A stretch of DNA of 64,000 nucleotides from Pontederia crassipes (GCA_030549335.1 CM060186.1:19211189-19275188); one strand, 5' to 3'. Numbered from the stretch's first letter, positions 34,851-48,000 are shown. The notes: generated from the sequence alone by a model not told the origin. Translations and numbers: made by a program.

Positions 34851-35276
34851 TCACTGTGTCGTTCCGATCGAGCGCACCGTGACCCGGATGGCAAGGTGGA
34901 GCAAAAGAGGGGAATGTTGTTGTAGAGGACTCGCTGGAAATATTGTGACCTGTCCGGCAAATGAATCCAATCGGCCAAGTTCATCTCCACACAGACCCCT
35001 AACGTATTTGATTCTTTCCCCTTGAATGGTGATGTCATTGATCTTCAGTGGGGTGCCGAACTTTCCTACAATGCGAAGGATAGAGGTTGGGAGTTTGATC
35101 CAGATTGGCGATGCCATGAGATGTTCATCTAGTGGTCGAAAGAAGTGTTTGGGGAGGGAGATGTGCATGACGTTGTCATTGAGGGTCCATGGTCCCCTCG
35201 TCAAGACCCGCTTCCGATCCTCCAGATCTGCAAAGTGAAACAAGAAAAAGGAGTTAGCCAACTCTGTGAGCTTCAA
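34851..35276 (-). pseudogene. LINE ORF1 (DUF4283) remnant
   Basis: A minus-strand frame with FLFHFADLEDRKRVLTRGPW, then SLPKHFFRPLDEHLMASPIW, KLPTSILRIVGKFGTPLKI and KYVRGLCGDELGRLDSF. This is the plant-specific DUF4283 RNA-binding region of LINE ORF1 proteins. The zinc knuckle that normally follows is not clear and the frame ends early. The plus-strand frames over this place are shadows. Confidence 0.85.
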
Positions 35277-35640
35277 AGAAGCCTTTAATTACCACAGTTT
35301 TTGTAAATCCTCGCACAACTGCTCAAGCGGGACTGAGCTGTTGATGAGACGACCTAGCAGAGATTATTCGAGGGCCGTAAATCACTCAAACACTTCCTCC
35401 TGTGGTATCACGACTTCAACCTCGATGGAGTCTTGCAGACGTTTCAAATGAGCTTCGGATAAGTGATGAAAAGGATTAATGGTGATGCCACTTGATTTGG
35501 TGGTTAGTGCACTGAGATAACTAGCTTTGGAAGATTAGGAAAGAGGATGGGGACCGCTCCAAGGATGGAGGAACAAGATTGGGGAGGAGGAGGGCGAGAG
35601 AGAGGTCAGGGGCATCGGTTCGGGAGTCATTCAGTCGCGG

Positions 35641-37029
35641 AGAAAACTTAATCGTCTATCTTATTTTCTCCTTTTTCTCACATCCTTGAACATTTTTTAT
35701 GACCCATAAACCTTTGAGATCCATGTCAAACTTTTGTTAGATTTTAACTTCTTTTGGACCTGAAATTCTATTTCTTGTATTCCTAAATAAAATCAAGATA
35801 AATTTAAATGGAAATCAATTGTAAAAGATAAATTTGAAATTTTAATAAAACAAATTCATATTTAAATTAAATTAATTTCTAAAGTGTTATCAAATAAAAA
35901 TGAAATAATCCATAATTTTTTTTATGCATCAGTAGTCTTGAGTAACGAGAGTTCCAAGTGGGTATAAAAAAGTAGAGCATTAAGTAAATCTTCTTTTAAT
36001 AGTGATTGCACATACCTCGTTGTATCATGATTCAACTTAATTACTGCTGATTTCTTCAAAATATGATGTGAGGGTTTTGCTTAGGTGAAAGTTTCAGGAG
36101 TTTAGTTAGCTTGAGAAGTTTGAGTAAATGATCACATTGCCTACTCTCAAAAGCTCACAACACTTTGCATGAGCTTGGAGTGCAAGATCAGAATTGTCCA
36201 GCAATAATTTGCTGAACAAAAAAAAAAAAGCTTTGCTTGAGGACAAAAAAGTTAGAAGTTTCCGCCTCCACCATTGAGCTAATCATGACAAAATTGTATA
36301 TATATAATATTGGTATAAAAATACAACAAAGTAAACTAAAATATTCTAACTTCTAAGATCAAGCACCAAAAATTTTACTCGGATATTACTTAAACGGCAA
36401 TAAGATTTTAGTCTCGACTTAGAACTCAATTTGGCGTTCTAACACAGTAAAGGAAGTCATTTTAGCCCATCATGGGGACCCAACTACATGACTCATCAAT
36501 GCTAAAAAAAATCCAAATCTATTTCAGAAACCTCATCCTCCTCTGCTACGGGTGATGGATAAAGATGAGAGACGACCGAGCGGTTTACGTGATAAAATAT
36601 GGATCACATACGATTAAACAAATCAGAACCATCACAGAGCGGGCAGTTAGAACAAACACAGGATGGCACAGTTGTACAGAATGTTCTTCTGATACTTTGT
36701 TAACTGTAAAAAAAAAAGTTTCATCATTCCAACTTCATGATCTCTTTCTTTTGAGTAAAAATTCGATATTGTGATATTTTCTTACCGAAACCTGAACCTC
36801 CCAGGACTAGTTGTATCCTTTTCGTTGGCCCAGTCAAACTTGGGGAAGCCGATAGGAAGAAGACGAAACAGTCTGCATGGAGAATAAGAAGCCAAACAGG
36901 CAGTGGGTGAAGGGAAAAAAATCTCCTTTTGGTCGTCGCCTGACTTTGATGACCGAGAATTCGATCCCCCTTCTAATCTCTTGAGGTCTTGGCGCAGCTC
37001 TCTTCGTCTTCGTTTTGTCTTCTCCTCCA
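35641..37029. other. No gene seen; upstream of the C4-hydroxylase gene
   Basis: AT-rich DNA. A phrase GCTTTGCTTGAGGACAAAA at about 36230 recalls the 3' internal end of some gypsy elements but stands alone and is not credited. The last few hundred bases are probable promoter. Confidence 0.4.
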
Positions 37030-37036
37030 TATAAAA
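37030..37036 (+). promoter_or_regulatory. Probable TATA box of the C4-hydroxylase gene
   Basis: TATAAAA in CCATATAAAACGGG. About 100 bases downstream TCTGGTGAGTG (37137-37147) looks like a splice donor, and TTTCCAG just before the ATG (38007-38013) like an acceptor, so a leader intron of about 0.87 kb is plausible. Inference only. Confidence 0.45.
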
Positions 37037-38019
37037 CGGGATCAACCTCTCCTGAGAGCCTGAAAAGGTACCAAACAGCATCAACCAACAGTAATTTTCT
37101 AGCATTCAATTACACTTGCTTTGGATTCCATTTCAGTCTGGTGAGTGGCTCAGATCATCAAGTTTGGTCTTTTAGTTGCTTTTGTTTTGATGTTGTTCGT
37201 GGAAGTTGATGTTTCTGGTTGATCTTTACTGAACGAATTCATCCAACTTTTCAAGAAAAAAAGATTTTTGACAATCAGACTTTGGATTCTGTTTTCGTTG
37301 ATGTTTGTGAAGTCAGGAATTGTATTATGCCCACTCTCAGGGCGCCTTCTTGTGATCTTCTGTTGCAGTTTGGCCCTTTTCGTCATGGCAATTCTAATGC
37401 TTTCATCGGTCATCATGAGTCTTTGTCACATATAAATAACTTAAGTTGATCCATTTGATGAAGATCCCCTCTTTTATTGAGGGGAAAAGAACATACTCTG
37501 ATTTTGGTTTCTGTAATTTATTTGTGAACATATGACTCATGCCAAGTTCCGGGTTTGATCTTCTGATAAATTTTGGTCCTTTCCTCAATGAGGAATTAGA
37601 TTGTAGCTTTTCTAAATTATCCAAAGGCCTTCTCTCTCATACACCCAGTTGCCAATTCCACCTTTCCTGATTCAATTTGGTCTCCAGAGCCCCTTCTCTG
37701 TATCAGAAAGTACTTGATAACAAGAAAATATTATATTTTTCCTCGATCTTGGATGCATGACAGACGACTTCTCATCACGCTAAACAAAAGTTTATTTATT
37801 TATTTAATATTGTCGACAACAGGTTGGCTTTGTTCCCTTTTAGTGGGAACCGGAAAAAAAAGTGATGATAACAATTCAGTGTTCAATTATCCTTTTGAAC
37901 CACTTGTACGCTGCTTACAGAACCCAATTTTCTGCAGCACTTGAACAACACACAACTAGACAAACCTCAGAAAGACTCATCTGTCAGCTGCAACTAACAG
38001 AGGTGATTTCCAGATAAAG

Positions 38020-40129
38020 ATGGTGGACTTCGCCATCTCAGATGAGCTGCTCGGAACCTTCGTGCCCATCGCCGTCTACTGGCTCTACTCGGGACTGTAC
38101 GTGGTGCTTGGGATGAGCGGCATGGAGCAGTACAGACTGCACACCAGGAGCGAGGAGGATGAGAAGAACGTAGTCTCCAAGGGCACCGTTGTCAGGGGTG
38201 TCCTCGTGCAGCAGGCGTTCCAAGTTGCTGTCTCGCTCCTACTGTTCACGGTACGCGGTCATTAGATTCCAATTGCTTCTCTTCTTTACCACTTAGTGAT
38301 CATGTTGAGGTCCACCATAAACCATATCGATTGCCAGCTGTCAGAGATATGTTGATTGGCCAATCTGCATTACTTTCGTCTTCCATTCATCATTTGCATG
38401 TGGCTTCTACACTTTTAATTCATATTCTAACAAGGCAGAACAAAAATGAGAACAGTATATAAATATGAAGTGGTGCAAGTGTTCGCGTCCATGTGAGGTG
38501 TCCAACATATAGAAGAGGAGCAATACTCTCTCTGTTGGTTGTTAAAGTGGTCACAAGATCAATTTGCCAACCCACAAAACAAAGCACAGCTCATCTTGAT
38601 CAATTGACAATTATGTGTTCTGCCAATAGTAAAGATTTCAAGTGGTTACATATATATATCAGATTCTCTTCTTTAGGATTCAGTTTAGAAGTTTATTGAT
38701 GAGTTAAGTGTGGAAAATTTATGTTGTAGAACTTTATAAAAATAAGGGTTGTATGTTTACTTTAACCTCCTCGATCGGCGTAGCTCCATTTGTACTCTTT
38801 TGTCACTTGTCCGGTCAACGAGCTCGAGAGTACTGGGTCTAACTTCTAAGTTCTAAGAATAACCCTCCGAGGGTGGATGGGTGGGTGGAGACTTCCAAGG
38901 TTATTTTCAACATGTTTATAATTCTTCAATAAAAACTCTTTTGTAATCCGAGAAAGTAGTATAATTAGATATAAATCTCTCAAATATTACTTTTTGTATA
39001 CATGATCTCACTTGGCATGTATAATAATAAATACTTGAGGAGTGGAAAGAATCAGAATCACTACTTCCTACCTGTTACAGACCATATAATGACCTTACTG
39101 GTGGTAAGGAGTTTGATTTTTCATTTTTCACTAGAACATTAGAATCGAAAGGCTACAAATGAAATATCAAATAGTGAGTTAACTTATGTGAACAGTATGC
39201 TAAAAAAATTACTGTATCTGTCATCTTCTTGTCATTCTATTAGTGATCATAATTGTCATATTATATTACAAATAGATCTACTGATGCTGGATATATACAG
39301 ACTACATACCACATACAATACAAGAGTTCTCTTTTAGTTTCTGCAGTGAATGACTGGATGCTTGAACATTTTTTTCTTTATCGAAAAGTTTATTTGTTCT
39401 TTTTTTTTTGTAATGAGTTGGATAGGTGCTGAAACATTTTCCTCTGAACATCATCATAAAATTGGCAAAGGCATGCATTTATGTGTAATTGAATTCATTT
39501 TAGTTTTCGGGGGAAATCTGAATTATATATATATATTTCTTCGTTTTCTGAACCAATCTATATATGTGCAGATCGTGAGCGACGACAGCGGCGTGCGGCC
39601 GCCGCAGCCATCGGCGCTGGTGGTGGCGGCGCAGTTCGCGGTCGCGATGTTCGTGATGGACACCTGGCAGTACTTCATGCACAGGTACATGCACGTGAAC
39701 AAGTTCCTGTACCGGCACGTCCACTCCAAGCACCACAGCCTGGTGGTTCCGTACTCGTTCGGCGCCCTCTACAACCATCCGCTCGAGGGCCTCGTCCTGG
39801 ACACCGTCGGCGGCGCGATATCCTTCCTCGTCTCCGGCATGACGCCGCGGACGTCCATCTTCTTCTTCTCCTTCGCCACGGTGAAGACGGTGGACGACCA
39901 CTGCGGGCTGTGGCTGCCGGGCAACCTCTTCCACCTCCTGTTCAGCAACAACAGCGCGTACCACGACATCCACCACCAGCTCTACGGCAACAAGTACAAC
40001 TTCTCGCAGCCCTTCTTCGTCGTCTGGGACAAGATCCTCGGGACCCACATGCCCTACTCCCTCCAGACCAGGGAGGAAGGAGGCCTCGAGGCGCGGCCGG
40101 TGCCTCCCATCAAGAAGAAGGATAACTGA
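38020..40129 (+). CDS. SBH: Sphinganine C4-monooxygenase (sphingoid base hydroxylase)
   Basis: Two exons, 38020-38250 and 39572-40129 (ACG/GTACGC...GTGCAG/ATCGTG, phase 0), encode 262 residues, the usual length of plant SBH1/SBH2. The enzyme hydroxylates C4 of dihydrosphingosine to make phytosphingosine (t18:0), using cytochrome b5 electrons, in the ER membrane. It belongs to the fatty-acid hydroxylase superfamily; the three di-iron histidine boxes are complete: HRYMH (114-118), HSKHH (128-132) and HDIHH (208-212). The conserved VSGMTPRTSIFFFSFATVKT and DDHCGLWLPGNLFH segments are present. The N-terminus starts MVDFAISDELLGTFVP as in the family. The C-terminal KKDN is a dilysine ER-retrieval signal. 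Exon 2 is very GC-rich, the intron AT-rich. The last 61 coding bases and the 3' flank are repeated downstream, but the gene itself is whole. Confidence 0.95.
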
Positions 40130-42273
40130 GCAAAGATTTTTAATTTAATCTGCTTGTTAATTTGATCAGAAGGACTAGCTAATTAATCACCATGCACGCG
40201 TGCATGCATGTGTTTTTTACTTTTTACGACTGGTACCATCGTTGTACTGGAATTTGATGTACCAGCATTGCACAATGAGTGTTCATAGAGCAGCATGGAC
40301 GAAGATTAAATGGAGGTCAGATAGAGAAGTGCAGACACCATCTTCTCATAGCCAGCTGCCTCCTTTTATGTACAAAAACAATCCTACTTTTTTAATTCAA
40401 TAGTATATTTTTTTGTCTAGTTTGATGCTTGAACATTACCGTGTTCAACAATCTTTTGTCTTCCGTGGAAGATGACAACAGCCACAAAAAAAAAAAAAAA
40501 AGAATGTGGGATGAGATTGATATTTGATACTTGCCCAATATAAGGGTCCGTTTCCATTATATTTTTAATTTATTTCATTAGCTCCAAAGTAACTTTTTAT
40601 TAATTAGGATAATAATATTCAATTATACTTATATTAATTTTAATGTATTGAAATTTTAAGATAAATATAATAGGAACCCGAAAAAATGTGATTCATTTCT
40701 AAATTATTTGTTAATTTAGGTTTTGACTATAACATTAGCATTCTACTTTGTAGGATTCTAGAATTGTTAGAAGTTCATCCTTAATTGAATATGTTAAATC
40801 ATTGATCATGGTAATAAAATTGTGATATTTTTCTCACATCTTATCCCAATAATTGGTATTGGATCTATTTTGAGATTGAGCAATTTTTTTCCTCAATTAT
40901 CTATCACTCGTGACCTTGTTCACATTTGGATCGCACCATAGTCGTTTGTGCTTTGAGACCTGTGGAGTGCGAAGTTTTCCTTTTCATTCTTGTAACCAAG
41001 GTTGTTTGGACCGGACCGGACCGGCCGGTCCGACCGGTCCAACCGTCGACCGCCACTTGAGACGGGTTTGGTTCGATCCTAAAACCGGAGTGACATTTGA
41101 ACCGTTTTGAACCGATCAAAACCGGACTAAAACCGTTGAACCGCCGGTTTTAGGGCAACCGGCCGGTGTACCAGCAGGGAGGAAGGAGGCCTCGAGGCGC
41201 GGCCGGTGCCTCCCATCAAGAAGAAGGATAACTGAGCAAAGATTTTTAATTTAATCTGCTTGTTAATTTGATCAGAAGGACTAGCTAATTAATCACCATG
41301 CACGCGTGCATGCATGTGTTTTTTACTTTTTACGACTGGTACCATCGTTGTACTGGAATTTGATGTACCAGCATTGCACAATGAGTGTTCATAGAGCAGC
41401 ATGGACGAAGATTAAATGGAGGTCAGATAGAGAAGTGCAGACACCATCTTCTCATAGCCAGCTGCCTCCTTTTATGTACAAAAACAATCCTACTTTTTTA
41501 ATTCAATAGTATATTTTTTTGTCTAGTTTGATGCTTGAACATTACCGTGTTCAACAATCTTTTGTCTTCCGTGGAAGATGACAACAGCCACAAAAAAAAA
41601 AAAAAAAGAATGTGGGATGAGATTGATATTTGATACTTGCCCAATATAAGGGTCCGTTTCCATTATATTTTTAATTTATTTCATTAGCTCCAAAGTAACT
41701 TTTTATTAATTAGGATAATAATATTCAATTATACTTATATTAATTTTAATGTATTGAAATTTTAAGATAAATATAATAGGAACCCGAAAAAATGTGATTC
41801 ATTTCTAAATTATTTGTTAATTTAGGTTTTGACTATAACATTAGCATTCTACTTTGTAGGATTCTAGAATTGTTAGAAGTTCATCCTTAATTGAATATGT
41901 TAAATCATTGATCATGGTAATAAAATTGTGATATTTTTCTCACATCTTATCCCAATAATTGGTATTGGATCTATTTTGAGATTGAGCAATTTTTTTCCTC
42001 AATTATCTATCACTCGTGACCTTGTTCACATTTGGATCGCACCATAGTCGTTTGTGCTTTGAGACCTGTGGAGTGCGAAGTTTTCCTTTTCATTCTTGTA
42101 ACCAAGGTTGTTTGGACCGGACCGGACCGGCCGGTCCGACCGGTCCAACCGTCGACCGCCACTTGAGACGGGTTTGGTTCGATCCTAAAACCGGAGTGAC
42201 ATTTGAACCGTTTTGAACCGATCAAAACCGGACTAAAACCGTTGAACCGCCGGTTTTAGGGCAACCGGCCGGT
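40069..42273. repeat. Tandem duplication of 1,099 bp at the 3' end of the hydroxylase gene
   Basis: 40069-41167 recurs as 41175-42273, a constant shift of 1,106 bases, separated by the 7-base filler GTACCAG. I found no difference by eye, even in the 16-base A-run (40486-40501 and its copy). The unit starts inside the last exon (CAGGGAGGAAGG), spans the stop, the 3' flank and AT-rich DNA, and ends 171 bases into a hAT element. The second copy gives the hydroxylase a displaced copy of its final codons with no promoter. Such identity means a very recent event or an assembly artefact. Confidence 0.95.
40997..41167. mobile_element. Truncated first copy of the hAT element end
   Basis: The first 171 bases of the hAT element at 42103-42862, created by the tandem duplication. 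It has the left target-site copy CTTGTAAC (40989-40996) but no right end. Confidence 0.9.
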
Positions 42274-42862
42274 TCAAATATTAGAAAAAATTGGACAAAA
42301 TGTGAGCCCACTAAGTTTTGAACCCATGACCTCTTAAACAACTTAATGTGTACATTCCACTATGCTATGTTTATTCATTTGAATACTAAGTTATTTTATA
42401 TTATACAATAGTTATCATCACTCATTTATCAAATTATTTTTTTAATAAGAAAATTTATAATATTTTTAAATGTCAAATATTAAATATGAAAAAATTAGTT
42501 ACCTAATTAAATTAAAAAATAGAAACTACAATAATCTTTCTAGTTTAAGTAAATATTAATAGTTGAATTTGATAAATATGAATTTGTAAATTATAATTGA
42601 ATACATTAAAATCACATAAAACTCATATCAATAGTTAAATATGTCACATTTGATTTCTTAACTTAATTAAAATGATTTAACCATATGTACTTTGATATAG
42701 AAATATATTAATTATTGATAAGAATATATAAGTATTATAGTTTATCTTTTTATATTATTTTATTAATATTCGGTTCGACCGTCCGGATTAACCGGTTCGA
42801 CCGGTCTAACCTGACCCGGAGACCTATCCGGGTCGACATCCGGTCCGGGTCTTACAACCTTG
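42103..42862. mobile_element. hAT non-autonomous element with perfect 8-bp target duplication
   Basis: The ends read inward CAAGGTTGTTTGGACCGG and CAAGGTTGTAAGACCCGG. They are flanked by identical CTTGTAAC at 42095-42102 and 42863-42870, an 8-bp hAT-type duplication. The subterminal zones are packed with ACCGG and CCGGT in both orientations; the middle is AT-rich and non-coding. A tRNA-like stretch lies inside on the minus strand near 42302-42366. It resembles the hAT at 17667-18597 in GC-rich palindromic ends, though the terminal bases differ. Confidence 0.92.
42302..42366 (-). repeat. tRNA-like stretch (possible SINE head or captured tRNA)
   Basis: The minus strand reads TAGCATAGTGGAATG, which fits the pol III A box TRGCNNAGYGG. 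About 30 bases on, GGTCATGGGTTCAAAAC resembles a B box with a weakened GGTTCRANNCC. No acceptor stem pairing or CCA is visible. Spacing is tRNA-like. It lies in a hAT element, so it is a relic at best. Confidence 0.4.
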
Positions 42863-42870
42863 CTTGTAAC

Positions 42871-43689
42871 AATCAGAAAAAAGTTTAAGAAGATAAAATA
42901 GGAATGAAACGGTCAGATAGGGAGGTGATTAGGTAATGGGATTATGGAGATAAAAAGGGGATAAGATCATAGGCGGATTTCATGGGATTCAAAACTTACA
43001 GCAATATATGAGAGGTTATGAAAAACAATCAAAACTCTTTTCCATTCCCAAACAAAAATCTATTCTTTTTTCTTTTTTTTTTCCCTTTGTTGTACGTCCC
43101 CAAGGTCAAAACTTCGTCATCTGTGGTAAAAGCAGTCGAGCTTTGCAATCCCCTTCACCCTTGCTAGTATTCTATGTTGCACAACACCCTGACTTCGGCT
43201 GTCCTACAAGTGGAGGTCGGTCGGACGATTTGCAACAACATCATGGACGAGGAGGAGGGAAAAACATTTGATCCGAGCAGGACAACAAGGACAAACACGG
43301 AATCAGGTGGGTGATTCCTAAAATCACCTTGCATGATTTTAAATAGATTTAGTCAGTCCTTTCTCAAGATTGTTTAAAGCATGAAGAACATGAAGAAGAC
43401 AATATGATGATAGAAATGTTGTTTGATCTAAGTGCTATTGCATTATGTTGTGATTGTTTGATTAGCATTTTTTGTACGTAGGAAATAGAATTGTTTGTGC
43501 TTGATCTGCCATGACCTAGGATAGTGTAATTGTATTGACATATGTATTTCATCCCCTTTGTATTCACATTTAATACATGTTCATAGATTTAACGATCATA
43601 TATTTGTCAAGAACCCTCAACATTTTGAATTATAAAGGAACCCAACATAAATTTCAAGGACCCAACCTAGATCCATGTTGAAAATGACC
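42871..43689. other. No gene seen
   Basis: Intergenic DNA between the hAT element and the gypsy element. A short plus-strand frame (43008-43271) has no recognisable domain. Confidence 0.4.
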
Positions 43690-45090
43690 GTAATGACTCG
43701 CCTTTAGGCCAGTAATAACTCACCCTCAAGCTCGTACCATTACGCCTGCATGCTCGTGCTTCATTGGCACATCTGTGCTATTACATCTGTACGGTTGTGC
43801 CAATCCACTCGCACGCCTGTGCTATTACACAGTCGAACGAACTCAACAGGTTAGGCCATAAATCGGTCGATAGAGTGATTGAACCAATCGACCGCTCCAA
43901 GCTACAGACCGGTTGATCGCTCAACAGAGCCGGTCGACTAATACCCAGAACCGACCCGGGTATTACACAACTCAGACCGGGTTTGCTCCTTGTTTAACTC
44001 ATCAGCCGAGTCTAAGCTACGAACCCGGCCTGGGTCACCTTGTACCCAGCCGGGTTATAACAATCCGAAACTCCATATTATGTTTCCTACTAGATCTTTG
44101 ACTTTTATCCGAATGCTATCTATTTCGATGTTGATTGAACTCGATTATGACCATGATTTATCCTTGATTTAAGATATTGACCATAATATTGATTCACTCT
44201 ATTGTCGATCCATTGTTTCCCACATCATGAAGAATTATGAATGACAAGTTTCTAAAGTGATTAACAAGTTAAGATGAAAGATGAATACTGGGTTGTCAGC
44301 CTATACCAAATGCCTCAAGATAATGGTCGCTCCCTTGGTCATGATTTGATCACACATTGACCCACACAAGGGTGTATAATTTCGCTCAGCATACCCCATG
44401 AATAATCTAAAGGCACCTAAAATTATCTGATTTCTAAGTATGGTTCAAGATTAAGAAGTATGTTCAAGTAAATTAAGCATGAATATCAAGTCAAGTATCG
44501 TTATGATTTATGTCATGATTATCAAACCTGCTATTGATTCTAAGTTTGTCATGTATCACATGATCTGACTGCTTATCGACATCTATTGACTTACATTATT
44601 CATGATATGTGATGACTCCATGCTCAATCCCTTGCCATGATAAGTTTATATCATCATTTTTTATTTACACTATTTAAGGTTATGCATTGTATACTTTATT
44701 AGTTCTCCACTAGGCTGTAAAGTTTGCAGGAGGACTTCCTTCTCTATGTTTGATTTTCACAAGGCCAAGTTAGTGATGGTGTTGAGTTGGTGTGCTGCGA
44801 CAGAGCTCAAGCGACGATAAAGCACATGAACCAAATGGCCTAGTTGTGTGTTTTTCTTTTTCGTATTTATTATGAACTATGATATAATCATGATACTATT
44901 CTTTGAGATCATGTAATAACGTTTCAACATCAGCTTCTTATATTCTTTTCACATCTCCCTTTTATTTCATTGCTCACATGTCACCATTCTTGACCGAGTC
45001 CTGGTCAATAGATTGGTCAATACCATAGCGTTTGTAGCGATCTCATATTGATCTTCGGCACGTGATGTTGGTCGATTTGAGGGCGTTACA
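43690..45090 (+). repeat. Left LTR of the gypsy element
   Basis: Matches 49770-51123 in order along nearly its whole length, from GTAATAACTCACCCTC to GGGCGTTACA. The primer site follows at once. The left edge is uncertain by some tens of bases. It contains TCGACCG/CGGTCGA-rich DNA near 43865-43940. Confidence 0.85.
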
Positions 45091-48000
45091 TTTATGATAT
45101 CAGAGATAAAGTTTGGAATCTCTTGATGTCTTATAGTATAGGATAGTATGGTAAAGGTTCATGTGCTATCATTGAGCAGTCTCCACACCCTCCACCGAAA
45201 AGAACTATAAGTCAAGTTTATGTTCATGCTATTGTATGGATTGTTAATGTATTATTCCTTTATGATTAAAGGATGATCGTGTTTTTATGATTAAGGGATA
45301 AGCATGTCGAGACGATTAGAGATGATCTAGGAGCGGGAGGCCAGATCAGCCCAGATTGTTCTTGATGCACCAGAGGGCCCAGAAGGCCCAGTCACTGAGT
45401 CCCAAACAATGGCCCAGTGAGGTCGTGGACGTGGTCATGGTCGAGGTTGTACCCCAGGTGCGGACGAGGCTGAGGCCGTGGTGCGAGAGCACAGTCACAG
45501 GAGGAGTATTATGATGATCTGCCCCACCTGAGGGTAGTCAGACAAGAGGCAGCCAGCCACCACCTCGACGACGTACACAGGGAACTCGACAGGAGTCATT
45601 AGAGAACACGATCCAAGCATTTTTTAAGTTGATGAGATGCTCTGACAGATGTAAGGTCTTATATGCCACGCACATGCTTACTGAGACTGCGATGGGTTGG
45701 TGGAAGACTATAAATGCCACCAAGTTCAAGGGGCAAGAAGAAGAAGATATTCCACAGGCAAAATTCAAGGAGGCGTTTGAGACTCGTTATACACCTGAGC
45801 ACGAGCGTATTAATAAGCAAGAAGAGTTCGTATAACTGCAATGGCGGACTACCACACTTAGTTTATTCAATTGGAACAGTATTGTCCGATGTCATTCGTG
45901 GGGTGAGCCAAAGCCAATAAGTTTATACATGGGCTGCAACAAGCACTGAAGTCTGAAGTATTAATAGGAGACTGTGACAGTTTGGAAAATACAGTGAGAC
46001 TGGCCACCAAAATGGAGAAAGATCAAACAGAGCTAAAGCGAAAGCCCCAGTCAGGCCAGTGGAGCAGCACCAATCGCAAACTGATGATCGTCGATCATTC
46101 AGAAGGGACAATCGTCGCCATAGGCCCTACCCACAGAGGAAGGCTCCACGACATGCTCAAGCACAGCCAAGCCCTGCACCATTGCAGCCTTAGGTAATAA
46201 GAAGAATATGTAAGTCTTTGTTTTATGCCAATGATACAGTGAATGACATGAAACTTGGTGTTTAACAATTGAGACAGCTGCCGCTGCCATCGCGTCAGTC
46301 ATAGGTACCACAACAGAGGCCTTTATGCCCTCACTGTGGTCGTTATCGTGATGGGGAGTGCCGTAGGAGAAACGGTTTCTGTATTTAGTGCAGCCAACAG
46401 AAGCACTTTAATTGCCCTCAACTCATGAGAGAAGGCCGAGGGAATCGGGGCGCTGGAGATGCCAATCCTGTCGTGTAGGGTCGTGTGCACAACATGGAGA
46501 CAGATGCAGTGCTCAACGACAATGATGTCATTAGAGGTACTCTTCCCATTGCTGATTTATCTGCCACTATCTTATTTGACTCAGGGGTCACGCACTCATG
46601 TATTTGGAGTTATGTGCTCAAGCTCTTAGATTACCTCTACAGCATATGTCTCATGCTATGATTGTGAGGACACCTATGGAGACCCTTCACACTGCCAAGT
46701 ACATCCTGAATGTACCAGTCACCGTAGAGAAGAAGAATTTTTCTACAGATTTCATAGTCATCCTGATGGTAGACTATGACGTTATCCTCGGGATGGATCG
46801 GCTATCTTATCACGACATAGCTTTGCACTATAAGCAGAAGAAGATCATTATAGGTGCTCAAGACAAGCCCATGGCGATCATCAGAGGCACTCCATCGACT
46901 AACAGTAAAGTTATTGTCTCAACGATGAAAGCACAGAAGCTACTTCAGAAGGGATGCAGTGGATACTTAGCAAGTGTAGTCAAGACGAATGCACATGTCA
47001 CTGAGCTCCAGCAGATAGATGAGTTGAGAGAGTTCTCAGATGTGTTCCCAGAGAACACCTACATACTACCGCCAAAGCGTGAAATCAACTTCAACATAGA
47101 GCTCCTATAGGGACAGCACCCATCTCCAAAACACCTTATAGCATGGCACCCGTAGAGATGCAAGAGTTGAAGAGGCAGATACATGAGCTACTGGATAAAG
47201 GTTTCGTACACCAAGCGTCTCACCTTGCGGCGCACCAATCTTGTTCATCAAGAAGGACGGCTCTATACGACTTTGCATCGACTATAGGATGCTCAATAAA
47301 GTGACAATGAAGAACAAGTATCCCCTAACTCGCATTGATGATCTCTTCGATTAGTTGTCCAATGCATCAATATTTTCCAAGATCGACTTACGTAGTGGCT
47401 ATCATCAATTGAGAGTTATTGAGGAGGATATAACGAAAATTATTTTTCGATCGAGGTATGATCATTACAAGGTTTTGGTCATGACATTTGGATTGACGAA
47501 TGCTCCCGCAGCGTTCATGAATTTGATGAACAAGGTCTTCCAGCCATATCTAGATCAAATTGTCATTGTGTTTATTTGTAAATGACATTCTGATCTACTC
47601 ATCCTGCCTAGAGCAGCACCGGGAACACCTCAAGATAGTGCTAGAGGCCCTGAGGCAGCACAAGCTTTACGATAAGTTTTCGAATTATGGATTCTGACTG
47701 AAGGAGATTATATTTCTTGGACATATAGTATCTAAGAAGGGCATTTCAGTGGATCCAGCGAAAGTGGAGGCAGTGACAAACTAGGCAAGGTCGAAGAATG
47801 CATCTAAGATTCATAGTTTCCTCAGCTTAGTAGGTTATTATAGGAGATTCATCAGGGACTTCCAAGATCATTGCACCTCTTATGAACCTCACTAAAGTGT
47901 GAGTAGAGCTTCCAAACCCCGAAGGACCGTTTGACTTCGGCACCAATCCTCACCATACTGACAGATAGTGGAGGTTATGTGGTCTATAGTGATGAAAGTG

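Larger units (their letters stand above)
29272..35640 (-). mobile_element. Degenerate L1-type LINE (non-LTR retrotransposon)
   Basis: The order on the minus strand is that of plant L1 LINEs. ORF1 with a DUF4283 domain lies at 34851-35276. A reverse-transcriptase remnant lies at about 32300-33010 (LIFIPKKKIPKRVTDYKPIS, then NVLYKFIVKILANRLKP). A zf-RVT zinc-binding region lies at 30918-31127 (GCPLCNQFLETSTHLFFYC). An RNase H remnant lies at about 29640-29770 (IKWEPPSPGWILLNTDGSF). A T-run at about 29272-29281 fits the poly(A) tail on the minus strand. Stops and frameshifts occur throughout, and the endonuclease region (about 33300-34300) is barely readable. It is interrupted by a foldback MULE (29879-30841) and contains a 157-bp tandem duplication. 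Its 5' edge is not defined. Confidence 0.85.

Noticed and set aside
36225-36250. GCTTGAGGACAAAA as a gypsy 3' internal end
   Set aside because: A lone short phrase without purine tract, LTR start or other parts.
39500-40048. 182-codon minus-strand frame opposite the C4-hydroxylase exon
   Set aside because: Antisense shadow of a GC-rich coding exon; composition (Val/Glu/Arg-rich) is the mirror of the real protein.
40200-40403. 67-codon frame repeated at 41306-41509
   Set aside because: It lies in the 3' flank of the hydroxylase gene and is repeated only because of the tandem duplication.
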